From CAYQVO01 sp964421085 (GTDB lineage: Bacteria; Bdellovibrionota_C; UBA2361; CAYQVO01), in NCBI GenBank assembly GCA_964421085.1, contig CAYQVO010000002.1, positions 62,001 to 126,000 on the forward strand: a DNA stretch of 64,000 nucleotides, read 5' to 3'. The position numbers and the translations under genes are program-made. The first letter of the stretch is position 1; each line of letters starts with the position of its first letter. Below are positions 41,363 through 50,302 of the stretch, piece after piece. The notes beneath the pieces were generated by a model. That model worked only from the letters and a program-made list of their open reading frames with translations, made no database searches and had not been told where the DNA came from.

Positions 41363-44059
41363 CTACCACGTGACTTTCTTTGTCTTCTTCGACACAGCAG
41401 GCGATTTTGCCGAACCGTTCTTCGAAGCGCTTACAATCACAAGGAGCTTTTTGCCGACATCCTTTGAGCCCACTTTGTACTTGTTTTTCTTTGCATTCTT
41501 TATGTTCTTGCAGGTCTTGCCGCACCGCCGCCACTGATAAGAAATCGTAAGCTCTTCGACTCCATTCCATGAACCAGCTGACGCAGAAAGAGTGGTACGG
41601 GCTCTGGCTTTGCCTTTAATCTTCGGAAGTTTCGAATTTTTCGGCGCAATGATTGCGCTTGGAGTCCCGCCGGCTTCTTCCGACATGAGGTCGTCATCGA
41701 CAGTGACATAAATTCTGACTCTGTTTCCAGCATCCAACGGTCCCAGGACATAGCTTGTGCCCGTCTGGCCCGAAATGTCGTAGCAACCGGCGCCACTTGC
41801 GGAGCACCGCTGCCATTGTCGCGCACTGACTGTCTGGGTTCCAAAGCCCGACCACGTTCCGGAATCAACCTGTGAAAGCGTCTCACCGTCTTTTGCCGTG
41901 CCGGCAGGAGCGGCAGGAGCTGCGGTGTTGATAAGGGGCGTAACATTCGCAAGGTATGCCAGCGGGGCACTATCAGTTCTTGTGAAAAACCCTCCCGCAA
42001 AAACCCGGTCGGAAGATGCATTTACAGTCATAATGACCGGTGGAAGAAACAACGGGTTCCACTGGTCAGCAAGTCCGGTAACAGGATCGAGGGCAGCAAT
42101 GCCATAGCGTACCCCCTGTCCAATAGTCGAGAAATGCCCTCCGGCAATTATTTTGCCATTGAAGGCGGCGAGAGTTTGAACGACGGAGTTGGACTGAGGA
42201 TCCCAGTCTGTCAGAGATCCATCAGATCTGTTGAACTGTGCCAGGAAGCGCCTCGGCTTTCCACCTATCGCTGGAAACGCACCCCCCGTGTAAATATAGT
42301 CGCCGTCGATCAAAATGGCCGTTACGGAGCTGACGGGTGATGGGTTCCAGCTTTTAACAGCACCTGCTGAATCAAAAGCCGCAGCGTATGTCCGGATTAC
42401 AGGTCCTGGAAACAAGGTGAAATCTCCACCTGCGTATACAGTCCCGTCGGTGTCGATTGCCAGCGATAAGCATGCGCTGTTCGCATTCGGATTCCAGCCC
42501 GTAAGTGTTCCAGTGGAAGTGTCAATGGCAGCGAGGTTATTACGGACATTACCCAGAACACTGTTGAATGCTCCGCAGACATAAAGAGTGTTCCCTGAGG
42601 ATTTAAGCGCCCACGTTTCTCCGATGACATTCCCGTCGAACGCCTGAACTGTTCCTGCGCTGTCTATTGCTGCAAGAGATGAGCGCAGCTGTCCTCCTAT
42701 GCTTTCGAAATTTCCACCTATGTATATCATGTCGCCAATGGGAAGAATCGCTAAAATTGTCCCGGTGACAGGAACGTCAAGAGAAGTAGCAGCGCCTGTT
42801 GTCAGATCGAAAGCGGCAAAAGCCTTTCTGCTGACCATCCCGGTTGAAAAGACGTCTCCGCCAAATGCTATTGAAGTTCCGTTGGATGCAATTGCTGACA
42901 CGCCGCCTCCAAGCGATGGATTAAATGCCGTAAGGCTTGCTGAAGGGATATCGTACGCAGCAATACCTCTCTGGCTTGCCCCGCCTGTAACTGAGAGGAA
43001 ATCGCCCCCGAGAAAAAGAGTGCTCCCAGATACAGCGATAGCGTTGACAGATGCATTTGCGCCGGGATTCCAGGGCGAGAGCACCCCGGCGCTGGAAATA
43101 ACAGCGGCCTTACCTCTGGCAACGGCGCCTATGTGAGTGAAATTACCACCCACAACTATCATAGCGCCTAAAATTGATGCGAGAGAATAAACGGGTCCGT
43201 TAGGATCGGGATTCCATGCGTTTATAACTCCTGTGGTTGCGTGTACCCGGCCGAGATAGTCACGGGAAGCCCCTGCCAGAGAATTAAGCCCGTTAAATCC
43301 GCCGCCCACGATCAGAGCAGTATCAGAGAGCAGCGACAGGGCGTTAACGCTTCCGGTGGCTCCCGGATTCCAATCTCGCAGAGTACCAGCGGGAATATTA
43401 ACCGCTGCGAGCCTGTTCCTTAACTGACCACCAAATGAGTTTGCGCCGTTGAAATCTCCGCCCACATAAAGAACGGAATTCGTACTGTTAATAACAAGAG
43501 CCCTGACGGAGTCATTTAAATCCGGGTTCCAGTCTGTGGCTGCACCAGTGGTTGCGTCAATTGCAGCAAGGTAACTTCGGATCTTTCCCCCGATAAATGT
43601 GAAGTCGCCTCCCACATAAAGAACATTTCCGCTGCGGGCCATTGTGAGGACAGCATTATCCGCATCCGGAGCGAAATCAGGGTCGACGGTTTTGTCCGCA
43701 CGGATATGCGCAATATTTTTTCTGACGAAAGTGCCCACTTGAGTAATATCCCCCCCGATGTACCAGCCGCCGCTTCCATCGGGCAAAATCGTCCTGATTT
43801 CTCCTGTCACACGAGCCCATCCGGATTGAGCGACACCCGTGGCAGGATCTGAAACAGCAAATGCCCCGGTGGCAGGCCCGACATTATCGAAAAATCCTCC
43901 CGCATAAAGGGTGTTGCCGGACTGGGCAGTCGCAAAGACAGGCCCGTCAGTCACCCACAGTTCCTGAGCAAGTCCTTCTCCTGTCAGAAGCAATGAGCAG
44001 AGGAAGAGGACATGATGCAACAATGCGGCAAACGAAAAACACGCAGGTTTCGATTTCAT
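41363..44059 (-). CDS. Secreted delta-60-repeat beta-propeller protein with C-terminal Ig-like domains
   Basis: An 898-residue exported protein (signal peptide within residues 1-32). From about residue 45 to 700 it has 14 repeats, each about 45 residues with a YVGGDF-like core (YAGGFF, YIGGDI, YVGGDF, VVGGNF, IAGGHF, FAGGFF), the delta-60 / kelch-like propeller pattern. Fourteen equals two seven-bladed propellers. The C-terminus has two Ig-like repeats with ARQWQRC...C and SYQWRRC...C and then a Lys-rich tail, suggesting a surface or wall-attached protein. A ribosome site (GAGG) precedes the ATG. It is probably cell-surface or secreted, perhaps adhesive. Confidence 0.8.
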   Translation of the reverse strand: MKSKPACFSFAALLHHVLFLCSLLLTGEGLAQELWVTDGPVFATAQSGNTLYAGGFFDNVGPATGAFAVSDPATGVAQSGWARVTGEIRTILPDGSGGWYIGGDITQVGTFVRKNIAHIRADKTVDPDFAPDADNAVLTMARSGNVLYVGGDFTFIGGKIRSYLAAIDATTGAATDWNPDLNDSVRALVINSTNSVLYVGGDFNGANSFGGQLRNRLAAVNIPAGTLRDWNPGATGSVNALSLLSDTALIVGGGFNGLNSLAGASRDYLGRVHATTGVINAWNPDPNGPVYSLASILGAMIVVGGNFTHIGAVARGKAAVISSAGVLSPWNPGANASVNAIAVSGSTLFLGGDFLSVTGGASQRGIAAYDIPSASLTAFNPSLGGGVSAIASNGTSIAFGGDVFSTGMVSRKAFAAFDLTTGAATSLDVPVTGTILAILPIGDMIYIGGNFESIGGQLRSSLAAIDSAGTVQAFDGNVIGETWALKSSGNTLYVCGAFNSVLGNVRNNLAAIDTSTGTLTGWNPNANSACLSLAIDTDGTVYAGGDFTLFPGPVIRTYAAAFDSAGAVKSWNPSPVSSVTAILIDGDYIYTGGAFPAIGGKPRRFLAQFNRSDGSLTDWDPQSNSVVQTLAAFNGKIIAGGHFSTIGQGVRYGIAALDPVTGLADQWNPLFLPPVIMTVNASSDRVFAGGFFTRTDSAPLAYLANVTPLINTAAPAAPAGTAKDGETLSQVDSGTWSGFGTQTVSARQWQRCSASGAGCYDISGQTGTSYVLGPLDAGNRVRIYVTVDDDLMSEEAGGTPSAIIAPKNSKLPKIKGKARARTTLSASAGSWNGVEELTISYQWRRCGKTCKNIKNAKKNKYKVGSKDVGKKLLVIVSASKNGSAKSPAVSKKTKKVTW

Positions 44060-44264
44060 AGTCGGCCTCGATTGAATGATAGTCAGGGAGATAGCGTGAC
44101 AATGTCATATTCTGATGAAGAGTCAATCCGAAAGAATGCGGAAAGATCAGCGGGTTTGGAGCGGTCCTTAAAAAACTGCCGGGAACCGGGGGGACTGCTT
44201 CCAGCAGCGACCCGACCTCAACATAAGATAAGGCGTTGAAGATACTTCTTTTAATCTGCGGGCT

Positions 44265-44512
44265 TGATGTTCCATGAAACCGCGCACATCAAGGTCGCCT
44301 TCGATACGGCTCTCAACTTCATCTATTTTTTCCCCGCATCGCTGCCTGACAGATCATTGATGTCGTAAGACATGCAGCAAGTGAATGGAGAAGATGCTCG
44401 ACAGGATTGGGAGATTTGTCTTCCCCAGGAAGCACCGGAGGCTCATCCGCTCCGAGCCTGAAAGGTGGTTCATGCTTCATTTCTCCGCCGACGCCGGAGA
44501 AATTCGTCATTG
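44265..44512 (-). pseudogene. Remnant of an OsmC-family gene
   Basis: Minus-strand reading from 44510 gives ADEPPVLPGEDKSPNPVEHLLHSLAACLTT, the hallmark of OsmC-family proteins (organic hydroperoxide resistance and related). The frame stops soon after QAAMRGKNR, but the next frame continues with EKIDEVESRIEGDLDVRGF, the expected next OsmC segment. The shift falls in a GGGGAAAAAA run, as a single-base indel would cause. Neither the start nor the C-terminal part, including the catalytic second Cys region, is present. It is therefore a truncated, frameshifted relic. Confidence 0.8.
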
Positions 44513-44525
44513 TTGTTTCAGTTTT

Positions 44526-44826
44526 TCTGCCTCAGCAAAAGGAGAGCAAAATCGAGGAAGGCCATTTGATGTCTGACCACGTACACATGCTGATTTCCAT
44601 ACCGCCGAAATACTCCGTGGTCCATGTAACAGGGTTCATCAAGGGAAAGAGTGCGAAACATATTGCACGAGTATACGGCAGCTGGATTCGGAATTTTACG
44701 GGTGAGCACTTTTGGGCGCGTGGCTACATGGTGTCAACTGTCGGAAAAGATGAGGCGGCGGTACGGCAGTACATCAAAAATCAGGAACAGGAAGACCGTC
44801 GCCTTGATCAGTTGAAATTGCTGTGA
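44526..44826 (+). pseudogene. 5'-truncated IS200-type transposase (TnpA, Y1) gene
   Basis: The last ~95 residues are an IS200/IS605-type TnpA: EEGHLMSDHVHMLISIPPKYSV, GFIKGKSAKHIARVYG, HFWARGYMVSTVG, and YIKNQEQED. The HUH motif (HVH) and the catalytic Tyr (YIKNQ) are both retained. The N-terminal third of a normal TnpA, with the KYR-type strand, is missing and replaced by sequence from the adjacent OsmC relic in a different frame. The junction lies near 44512-44530. The product is probably inactive. Confidence 0.82.
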
Positions 44827-44859
44827 GGAGTGCCGCCTTCAGGTGGCTCATATAATTAT

Positions 44860-44906
44860 CCGCTTTGAGCGGTTCATGTTGTTAAAGCCTGCGGCTTTGC
44901 CGCAGG
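44860..44906 (+). mobile_element. Right-end hairpins of the IS200-type element
   Basis: After the tnpA stop come two hairpins: CCGCT-TTG-AGCGG (44860-44872) and CCTGCGGC-TTT-GCCGCAGG (44888-44906), with an 8-bp perfect stem in the second. This hairpin placement near the right end is typical of IS200/IS605 elements. The left end is lost. The sequence right after the last hairpin (ATAGTTACT) resembles that beside dispersed repeat A. Confidence 0.6.
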
Positions 44907-45096
44907 ATAGTTACTGTGGAATAGTTTCGTATTTATTCCCCCCAGGCTATCGTATCTGAAGCTCGAGGAGAACTGTTGCCGCGTCCAATGAGTTTTGCCG
45001 CCGTAATAGTCGCAGCACTATCCCCCGAATTGTCCCCGAAGTCCTGGCGAAGGGGGAAGCCCTGTGCCGGGGGGGATCTGAAAGGCCGCCGTGCCC

Positions 45097-45124
45097 GCTT
45101 TATGTGAAAAAACTTTCTGAAAGC
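45097..45124. repeat. Dispersed repeat B, copy 1
   Basis: A 28-bp block (starts GCTTTATGTGAAAAAAC) that recurs at 52298-52325 with 2 substitutions (26/28). Both copies lie upstream of unknown membrane-anchored protein genes: here 6 bp before the ATG at 45131, and 66 bp before the ATG at 52392. It may be a shared regulatory element or a mobile-element relic. Confidence 0.7.
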
Positions 45125-45130
45125 TATACC

Positions 45131-45658
45131 ATGTCCGAATCCCGCCGGCACCAGATCTTTCAAACTGTACTCGCGCAGTTTCGCCCGGCTGCAGCGTTCG
45201 CTGTCCTGCCGCCCTATCTTACGTACGGACGGATCCTGGAGTGCCTCGCGCTTGGAGTCCTGTTGTATATAGAAGTGCTTCCTTCCATAATCGGCATCCT
45301 GTTTTTCCTTGCGGCTTTTCTTCTCATGTACCGCGTTCGGATAACAGCTCTTCTCATCGGGATGTTCTGGACGATCTTCTGGCCGCTCGTCATGCTGTTC
45401 GCGGTCTTTTTCCCCCTGTTCAACATGGTAAAGAACAAATCAATCGCTATGTACATTGCGGCTTTGATGTGCTGCGGATACCTCGCGGTCGCACTGTTCA
45501 GGACCCGGGTCATTCCTCATGTGGAAACGGGGGAATGGGAGGAAAAGAAGGAGAAACTCGTTGTGAAGAGAGATGGGAATGTTATCCAGTTTCCGTCGGG
45601 GAACCGCCCCGCTCCTGATAAGAAGGACACAGGTCCTGACGGGCGGTGGCTGCATTGA
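45131..45658 (+). CDS. Small multi-helix membrane protein of unknown function
   Basis: A 175-residue protein. Four hydrophobic segments (around residues 18-38, 43-70, 72-96 and 100-118) predict membrane helices, with a basic Lys/Glu-rich soluble tail (EWEEKKEKLVVKRDG). No family is recognised. A GTG start at 45104 would extend it across dispersed repeat B, so the ATG at 45131 is preferred. It is followed 30 bp later by the convergent binding-protein gene. Confidence 0.55.
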   Translation: MSESRRHQIFQTVLAQFRPAAAFAVLPPYLTYGRILECLALGVLLYIEVLPSIIGILFFLAAFLLMYRVRITALLIGMFWTIFWPLVMLFAVFFPLFNMVKNKSIAMYIAALMCCGYLAVALFRTRVIPHVETGEWEEKKEKLVVKRDGNVIQFPSGNRPAPDKKDTGPDGRWLH

Positions 45659-45688
45659 ACATCGCTGCCCGGCGCTTTCCGCCACGCG

Positions 45689-46807
45689 CTACCAACTCAT
45701 GCCCGTGTCTTGTGGGAAGACGAGCTTCTCGAACCTTCCCTGTCTGATGGCTTTCACGGCCACGGGCAGGGTAAATCTATTGTCCCCTGTCGCTGAGTAT
45801 GTGCCGCATGCCCCGGGGTAATTTTCCAGGGTCCTTAAGTGCCGGGCAATCTTTTCGTTGTCATGTCCTTCCTTCATGAGCGCCTGAGCGAGGAGGTTCA
45901 CGGAATCGAATGCGTTTGCCGTGGCAAGCCCAGGATGACCGCCGAACTTCTCCCTGTACCGATCGACGAACCAGCCGCCTGGATCGTCCGTGTTTACGTA
46001 CCAGCTTCCCTCCAACGCACCCCTGGCCGCTTTCACCTCCTCGTCATTTTCGAACGCTTCCACTCCGAACGCCTCGGCGCGCAGCCCAAGTTCCCTCGCC
46101 TGTCGTGCAAAGACCCCCGACCCTCCCGGCATCATCATCACACAAACGCCATCAACGCCGTTCGCTTTCGCCCTGGAGATGAAGCTTCGATAATCGGTCG
46201 TATCCGGGGCGAATGATTCCTTCAGCACGAGCCTGTCTTCCATCTGCCCTGCGCGGAGAGCTTCGATGAATGCCGACTCAATGGCCTCTATCCCTTCCTG
46301 GACGTGGCTGACCAGCGCTATCTTCCCATAATTCCGCCTGGCGATCTCGTTGACCATTTTTCGTGCCTGCGATTCCAGCGGCATCCAGTGATTGAATACG
46401 TACTGCCGTCCGGCGCACACTTTTTTGCTGGAGGCGGCCAGGGCAATCACGATGATTCCTCTCTCGTCAGCGGCCGGACCAAGTGCCATTCCTGCCCCGG
46501 ATCCGAAGACGATTGCGGCGTCAATTTTGTCGTCCGCAAGAAGCTTCTGGAAAGCGGAAACCGACCTCGCAGGCAACATCTGATCATCTTCGTAGACTGG
46601 TTTGATTCGTTCCCTGGCGGCGGGAGGCAGAAGTTCGAAAGCAAGCTCAATTGCACGCTGCATTGCCGCACCTGCATTTGCAGAGTTTCCCGTCAAAGGA
46701 AGAATGACTCCCACCTTGTACTGCTCCTGCAGACCAGGTCCTTGTTCCGCAGGGGCCGTAGAGAGTGTCAAGATGCCCGCCGCTGCTGCCAGTAAAAATA
46801 TTTTCAT
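45689..46807 (-). CDS. Amino-acid-type ABC substrate-binding protein (LivJ-like)
   Basis: A 372-residue periplasmic type-I binding protein of the Leu/Ile/Val family. Signal peptide about residues 1-20 (IFLLAAAAGILTLSTAPAE). The first lobe has YKVGVILPLTGNSANAGAAMQRAIELAFE, and the second has GKIALVSHVQEGIEAIESAF and FGGHPGLATANAFDSVNLLAQAL. No permease or ATPase gene is linked. The ATG at 46807 has a GGGAG site. A minus-strand -10 (TATAAT, 46849-46854) lies about 42 bp upstream. Substrate is not readable. Confidence 0.87.
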   Translation of the reverse strand: MKIFLLAAAAGILTLSTAPAEQGPGLQEQYKVGVILPLTGNSANAGAAMQRAIELAFELLPPAARERIKPVYEDDQMLPARSVSAFQKLLADDKIDAAIVFGSGAGMALGPAADERGIIVIALAASSKKVCAGRQYVFNHWMPLESQARKMVNEIARRNYGKIALVSHVQEGIEAIESAFIEALRAGQMEDRLVLKESFAPDTTDYRSFISRAKANGVDGVCVMMMPGGSGVFARQARELGLRAEAFGVEAFENDEEVKAARGALEGSWYVNTDDPGGWFVDRYREKFGGHPGLATANAFDSVNLLAQALMKEGHDNEKIARHLRTLENYPGACGTYSATGDNRFTLPVAVKAIRQGRFEKLVFPQDTGMSW

Positions 46808-46848
46808 CGCCTGCGCTCCCGAATGCAATCGTCATTGAACTGAACTCA

Positions 46849-46912
46849 ATTATAAAGATTTAGGCAGGCTAAGAAATTTCTCTAACATTGTTCACTTTTA
46901 TCGTGTTATACT
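46849..46912. promoter_or_regulatory. Divergent promoter region of the binding-protein/regulator pair
   Basis: On the minus strand, TATAAT (46849-46854) is a good -10 for the binding-protein gene. On the plus strand TGTTATACT (46904-46912) is a perfect extended -10, placing transcription start at about 46919, on the A of the regulator ATG. A 10-bp palindrome AGAAATTTCT (46872-46881) lies between them and could be a shared operator. No -35 is convincing on either side. Confidence 0.55.
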
Positions 46913-46918
46913 AATTAA

Positions 46919-47902
46919 ATGTTAGATGCGCGTGTTCAAAAGCTGGATAAGAAAAACCTGTACCTCCTTTCTCTGCTCGATTCAAACTGCCGGATGCCCC
47001 TTTCGGAAATGGGCGCAAAGCTTCGCATGACCAAAGAAAGCATTCACTACCGCATAGGCGAACTGGAAAAGTCGGGGATCATCGATCGCTACTACGTCAT
47101 CATCGACACCGCAAAACTGGGCTACTATTCGTTCAAACTCTACCTTCAGCTGCAGCGGGTCCGAGGACCGAGCATCGCATCATTTGCCGGGTTCCTGGCG
47201 GATGACCCAGCGGTGTACTGGCTTGCGCATACGATAGGCAAATTTGACATTATCGTCGGACTTTGGGTGCAGAACCAGATGGAGTTCGACTCGTTTCTAG
47301 TGCGGTTGATGAAGAAGCACGGGGCGAAGATTGCTGCAAAGCAGTTTACGATCACAAAGTATGGGTTTCAAACGAGCAGAAAGTGGCTCTTCGACAATCA
47401 AAACCCGAGCCTGTCAATAATCGGAGGACCTGCCTTCCAGCATTCCATCGACGCCCTGGACTGGAAAATTCTTTCCCTGCTCTCGACGAACGGAAGGCTC
47501 TCCTATTCGAAAATTGCGCAGGAGTGCGGCTCGACTGCCGCAACGGTAATTTCCCGGGTAAGGAAACTGGAGAAGTCAGGCGTCATCACGGCGCACCGCA
47601 TTCACCTGAATCTGGAGAAGCTCGGCATGGAATTCTACAAACTCTTCGTCGTGCTGTCCGACAAGACCGAGACTCTCGAAAAGAAAATGATCGAGTACTG
47701 CAGCAGGCACCGCAACGTGCTGAATGTTTTGACGTGCGTGGGTCCCTGGGACATGGAAATCGAGATAGAGGCGAAGTCTCTCGCCGAACTGAACGAAGTC
47801 ACACTCGAACTACGGGGTAAATGGCCGAAGAACGTGCACTCGGTGGAGTTGGTGTCCATTGTGTCCGAGAAGACGCCGGTATTTTTGCCGAAGGCGAAAT
47901 AG
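46919..47902 (+). CDS. Tandem-domain Lrp/AsnC-type transcriptional regulator
   Basis: A 327-residue regulator made of two consecutive Lrp units. Each has a winged HTH (LDKKNLYLLSLLDSNCRMPLSEMGAKL and ALDWKILSLLSTNGRLSYSKIAQECG) and each HTH is followed by a RAM-like ligand domain. Most Lrp proteins carry only one unit and dimerise. The first half also has the IIDRYYVII motif. No ribosome site precedes the ATG, and an extended -10 ends 7 bp before it, suggesting a leaderless transcript. It is divergent from a binding-protein gene and 102 bp upstream of a second one, so it probably regulates both. Confidence 0.87.
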   Translation: MLDARVQKLDKKNLYLLSLLDSNCRMPLSEMGAKLRMTKESIHYRIGELEKSGIIDRYYVIIDTAKLGYYSFKLYLQLQRVRGPSIASFAGFLADDPAVYWLAHTIGKFDIIVGLWVQNQMEFDSFLVRLMKKHGAKIAAKQFTITKYGFQTSRKWLFDNQNPSLSIIGGPAFQHSIDALDWKILSLLSTNGRLSYSKIAQECGSTAATVISRVRKLEKSGVITAHRIHLNLEKLGMEFYKLFVVLSDKTETLEKKMIEYCSRHRNVLNVLTCVGPWDMEIEIEAKSLAELNEVTLELRGKWPKNVHSVELVSIVSEKTPVFLPKAK

Positions 47903-47943
47903 AACCGGACGGGCATTGGCTGCATTGAACCGCGCGCATGAAT

Positions 47944-47972
47944 TTGAAACCGGCGATAAGAGATAGTATTGT
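47944..47972 (+). promoter_or_regulatory. Sigma70-like promoter before the second binding-protein gene
   Basis: TTGAAA (47944-47949), 17 bp, then TATTGT (47967-47972). Transcription would start near 47979, about 26 nt before the ATG at 48005. The -10 is only 4/6. Confidence 0.45.
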
Positions 47973-48004
47973 TATGCAAGTTCAATCTTACTGGTTATTT
48001 TCCT

Positions 48005-49084
48005 ATGTTCGCTTTAATACGATATTTCTCAATATTCATCACGATGCTTCTGGTTATTCAGGAGACGGCGCCTGCTGAGGCGCACGATATAGAGATTGGG
48101 GCAGTCCTCGGACTGACCGGCGCCGCAGCCGACGAAGCAACCGGGCTTCAGAAGGGAATAATGCTTGCAGCAGAGGACCTGAAAGCAAAGGGCCGGAGTG
48201 TCAAAGTAATTTTTGAGGATGACCAGACAAATTCCGCGAAAACCGTGAACTCCATTGAGCGCTTGAGGGCCCGGGGAATCCGGCTTTTCATCGGTCCTAC
48301 CTGGGGTTTTCAGGTGCAGGCGGCACGGCCCGTCATTGAACGCGGAGAGCTTCTTGCGATTTCGCCCGCAACATCATCAGATTTTGTCGGCGAGAGCAAA
48401 TTCATTTTTCACATGTGTCCGTCGCGGCAAAGACAGCTTTCAGTGCTTGTCCCGTGGCTGAAACAGGCTGGTGCACGAAAAGTCTTTCTGATCAACTTTG
48501 CCAACTACTGGGGGGAAGTCCACAAGAGACTCTATAAGTCCGCACTTGAGCAGACCGGCGGCAACGTAGCCGGGGAAGCACTGATTGGATTTGGAGCCGG
48601 AATCGGCGAGTTCCAGACACTGCTTGCGAAGGTTCAGCGTGCCGGGGCAGATCTCATAATGATGACGGCGTCGGGGGGTGAATATGCGAATATGATAAAA
48701 GCCGCCAAGCGTCTTCATATGCAGACCCGGGTGCTTGTGGATGAGAATATTTTCGCTCTTTACCGCTCAGAGCCGTCACTGGCAAGGTCTGAAGGGGAAA
48801 AAATTGTCGCATTTTCGCCGGTGATAAGCCGCGATTTCATTCGGCGATATCATGAGAGATACGGGGAGTACCCCGGCCTTCACGCCGACCGGGCCTACGA
48901 TTCCTTGATGATACTCGCGGATACTGCTGCCGGAACAAACGGCGATCCTTTGAAGATCCGTGAGATATTAAAGAGCAGCTTTTCTTTCAAAGGATACTCC
49001 GGGACTGTGAGCTTCGATGAAAACGGCGACGCAACGAGCGGCGACTACCGAATCTTCTCCGGAGTGCATCCATGGAAGGAGTAG
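48005..49084 (+). CDS. Second orphan ABC-type substrate-binding protein (LivJ-like)
   Basis: A 359-residue periplasmic type-I binding protein. After a hydrophobic leader (IRYFSIFITMLLVIQETAPAEA) it has IEIGAVLGLTGAAADEATGLQKGIMLAAEDLKA, then FIGPTWGFQVQAARPVIERGELLAISPATSS and, in lobe two, YPGLHADRAYDSLMILADTA. It is not closely similar to the 45689 protein. No transporter permease or ATPase is adjacent, so both binding proteins are orphans that could signal through a receptor rather than feed transport. The start at ATG 48005 is preferred over a TTG at 47969. Confidence 0.85.
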   Translation: MFALIRYFSIFITMLLVIQETAPAEAHDIEIGAVLGLTGAAADEATGLQKGIMLAAEDLKAKGRSVKVIFEDDQTNSAKTVNSIERLRARGIRLFIGPTWGFQVQAARPVIERGELLAISPATSSDFVGESKFIFHMCPSRQRQLSVLVPWLKQAGARKVFLINFANYWGEVHKRLYKSALEQTGGNVAGEALIGFGAGIGEFQTLLAKVQRAGADLIMMTASGGEYANMIKAAKRLHMQTRVLVDENIFALYRSEPSLARSEGEKIVAFSPVISRDFIRRYHERYGEYPGLHADRAYDSLMILADTAAGTNGDPLKIREILKSSFSFKGYSGTVSFDENGDATSGDYRIFSGVHPWKE

Positions 49085-49107
49085 ATGCGTTCTTCTGAGC
49101 GAAGGAA

Positions 49108-50268
49108 ATGAGACACGCGGCAATCATACTTCTCGCCGTCTTTTCATTTGTGTCCATTTACTTATGGTCCATCGACTATTTCCGTTTTCAGGATTTTTCC
49201 ATTTACTGGAACGCCATCCGGCTCTTTCTCGAAGGAAAAAACCCGTACGATCTCCCTCATCAGACATCTTACGTTACCGGACAGTGGGGGGCGAAGGACA
49301 CCTACCATGAAATTTACAAAGCGTGGACGCATCCGTTTTCTCTGGTCATACTCCTGCCGTTCGGGCTTTTTTCTCTTCATACCGCCAAGTATATTTATCT
49401 GTTTCTGGCGGGGATAACGCTTTTTGCTTCTAATCTCTGGTGTGCCCGCGTTTATCTTGGCGAGAGAGGGCAGCGCGACTGGTATGCCGCGATATTGGCG
49501 GTTCTCTGCATCCCCTATGGCCATCTCGCGTACCTCTTCGCCTTCGGAGGACTCGGATGGATCCTGCTTGGAAGCGCTGTCGGCGCCCTTGCGCTTTGCA
49601 CTGCAGGTTTCCCGTTTCTGGCGGGATTCTGCCTGGTGATATTGCTGCTCAAGGTGCAGGTTACTTCGCTGATACTTGCGGGATTTCTCTTCCGGGCTGT
49701 GATGCTGAAGCAGAAGCGGATTATCGCAGGGTTTGTCGCCGGATGCCTTCTTAGCATTTTGATTGTGCTGATTCTGAATCCTGCCGCGCTGCGTTACCAC
49801 ACCGAGCTGGATGCGTCGCTTACGCTTCGCCACTGGTTTGCAACCGAGTCATTGAACAGGCTTTTCTATGTCTTCCTGGGCCGGTTTCAAGTGGAACTCA
49901 TGACGCTGGTCTGGATCGCCGGGTTTCTGCTGACATTGTTCGTCACAGCCCGGCTCCGCATGAGCGGCTTGTCCGGCCTCCTCGCTCTTCTCACGGGATT
50001 TTCCGTTCTCTTCAGCCCGTATGTGTGGCCTTTTGACTACATCCTCTGCGCTCCTCTTCTGTGGGCGACCGCAGGCCGCGCGAGAGAATCCGCCGCGGGT
50101 TGGAGGGGCGCAGTATGTATTGCAGCGCTTCTCTCGTTCCAGGCCGCGGGAGCGGCTGTTTTTATGGAAGGTTTTTCCCTTTATTCGCCGAGCGCGATAG
50201 CAGTCGTCATTCTGCTATCGGCGTCGAACGGCGCTGATTTTCAAGTCACCGGGCGGCGAAAGAGATAG
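49108..50268 (+). CDS. GT87-like (DUF2029) membrane mannosyltransferase
   Basis: A 386-residue polytopic enzyme resembling the GT87 / DUF2029 family (PimE-like), which transfers sugars from polyprenyl-phosphate donors. The first loop has FSIYWNAIRLFLEGKNPYDL, the typical acidic/aromatic loop of the family, and the last helices carry FSPYVWPFDYILCAPLLW. About nine membrane helices are predicted. It starts 23 bp after the binding-protein gene, on the same strand, but there is no obvious functional link. The assignment rests on the loop pattern and topology. Confidence 0.7.
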   Translation: MRHAAIILLAVFSFVSIYLWSIDYFRFQDFSIYWNAIRLFLEGKNPYDLPHQTSYVTGQWGAKDTYHEIYKAWTHPFSLVILLPFGLFSLHTAKYIYLFLAGITLFASNLWCARVYLGERGQRDWYAAILAVLCIPYGHLAYLFAFGGLGWILLGSAVGALALCTAGFPFLAGFCLVILLLKVQVTSLILAGFLFRAVMLKQKRIIAGFVAGCLLSILIVLILNPAALRYHTELDASLTLRHWFATESLNRLFYVFLGRFQVELMTLVWIAGFLLTLFVTARLRMSGLSGLLALLTGFSVLFSPYVWPFDYILCAPLLWATAGRARESAAGWRGAVCIAALLSFQAAGAAVFMEGFSLYSPSAIAVVILLSASNGADFQVTGRRKR

Positions 50269-50302
50269 AAACATCGATGCTTTTCTGTTATTTGTTTTAA
50301 CT

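Noticed and set aside
44407..44526. N-terminal part of the plus-strand transposase frame
   Set aside because: It is the antisense of the OsmC relic and does not match TnpA; only the downstream part is transposase.
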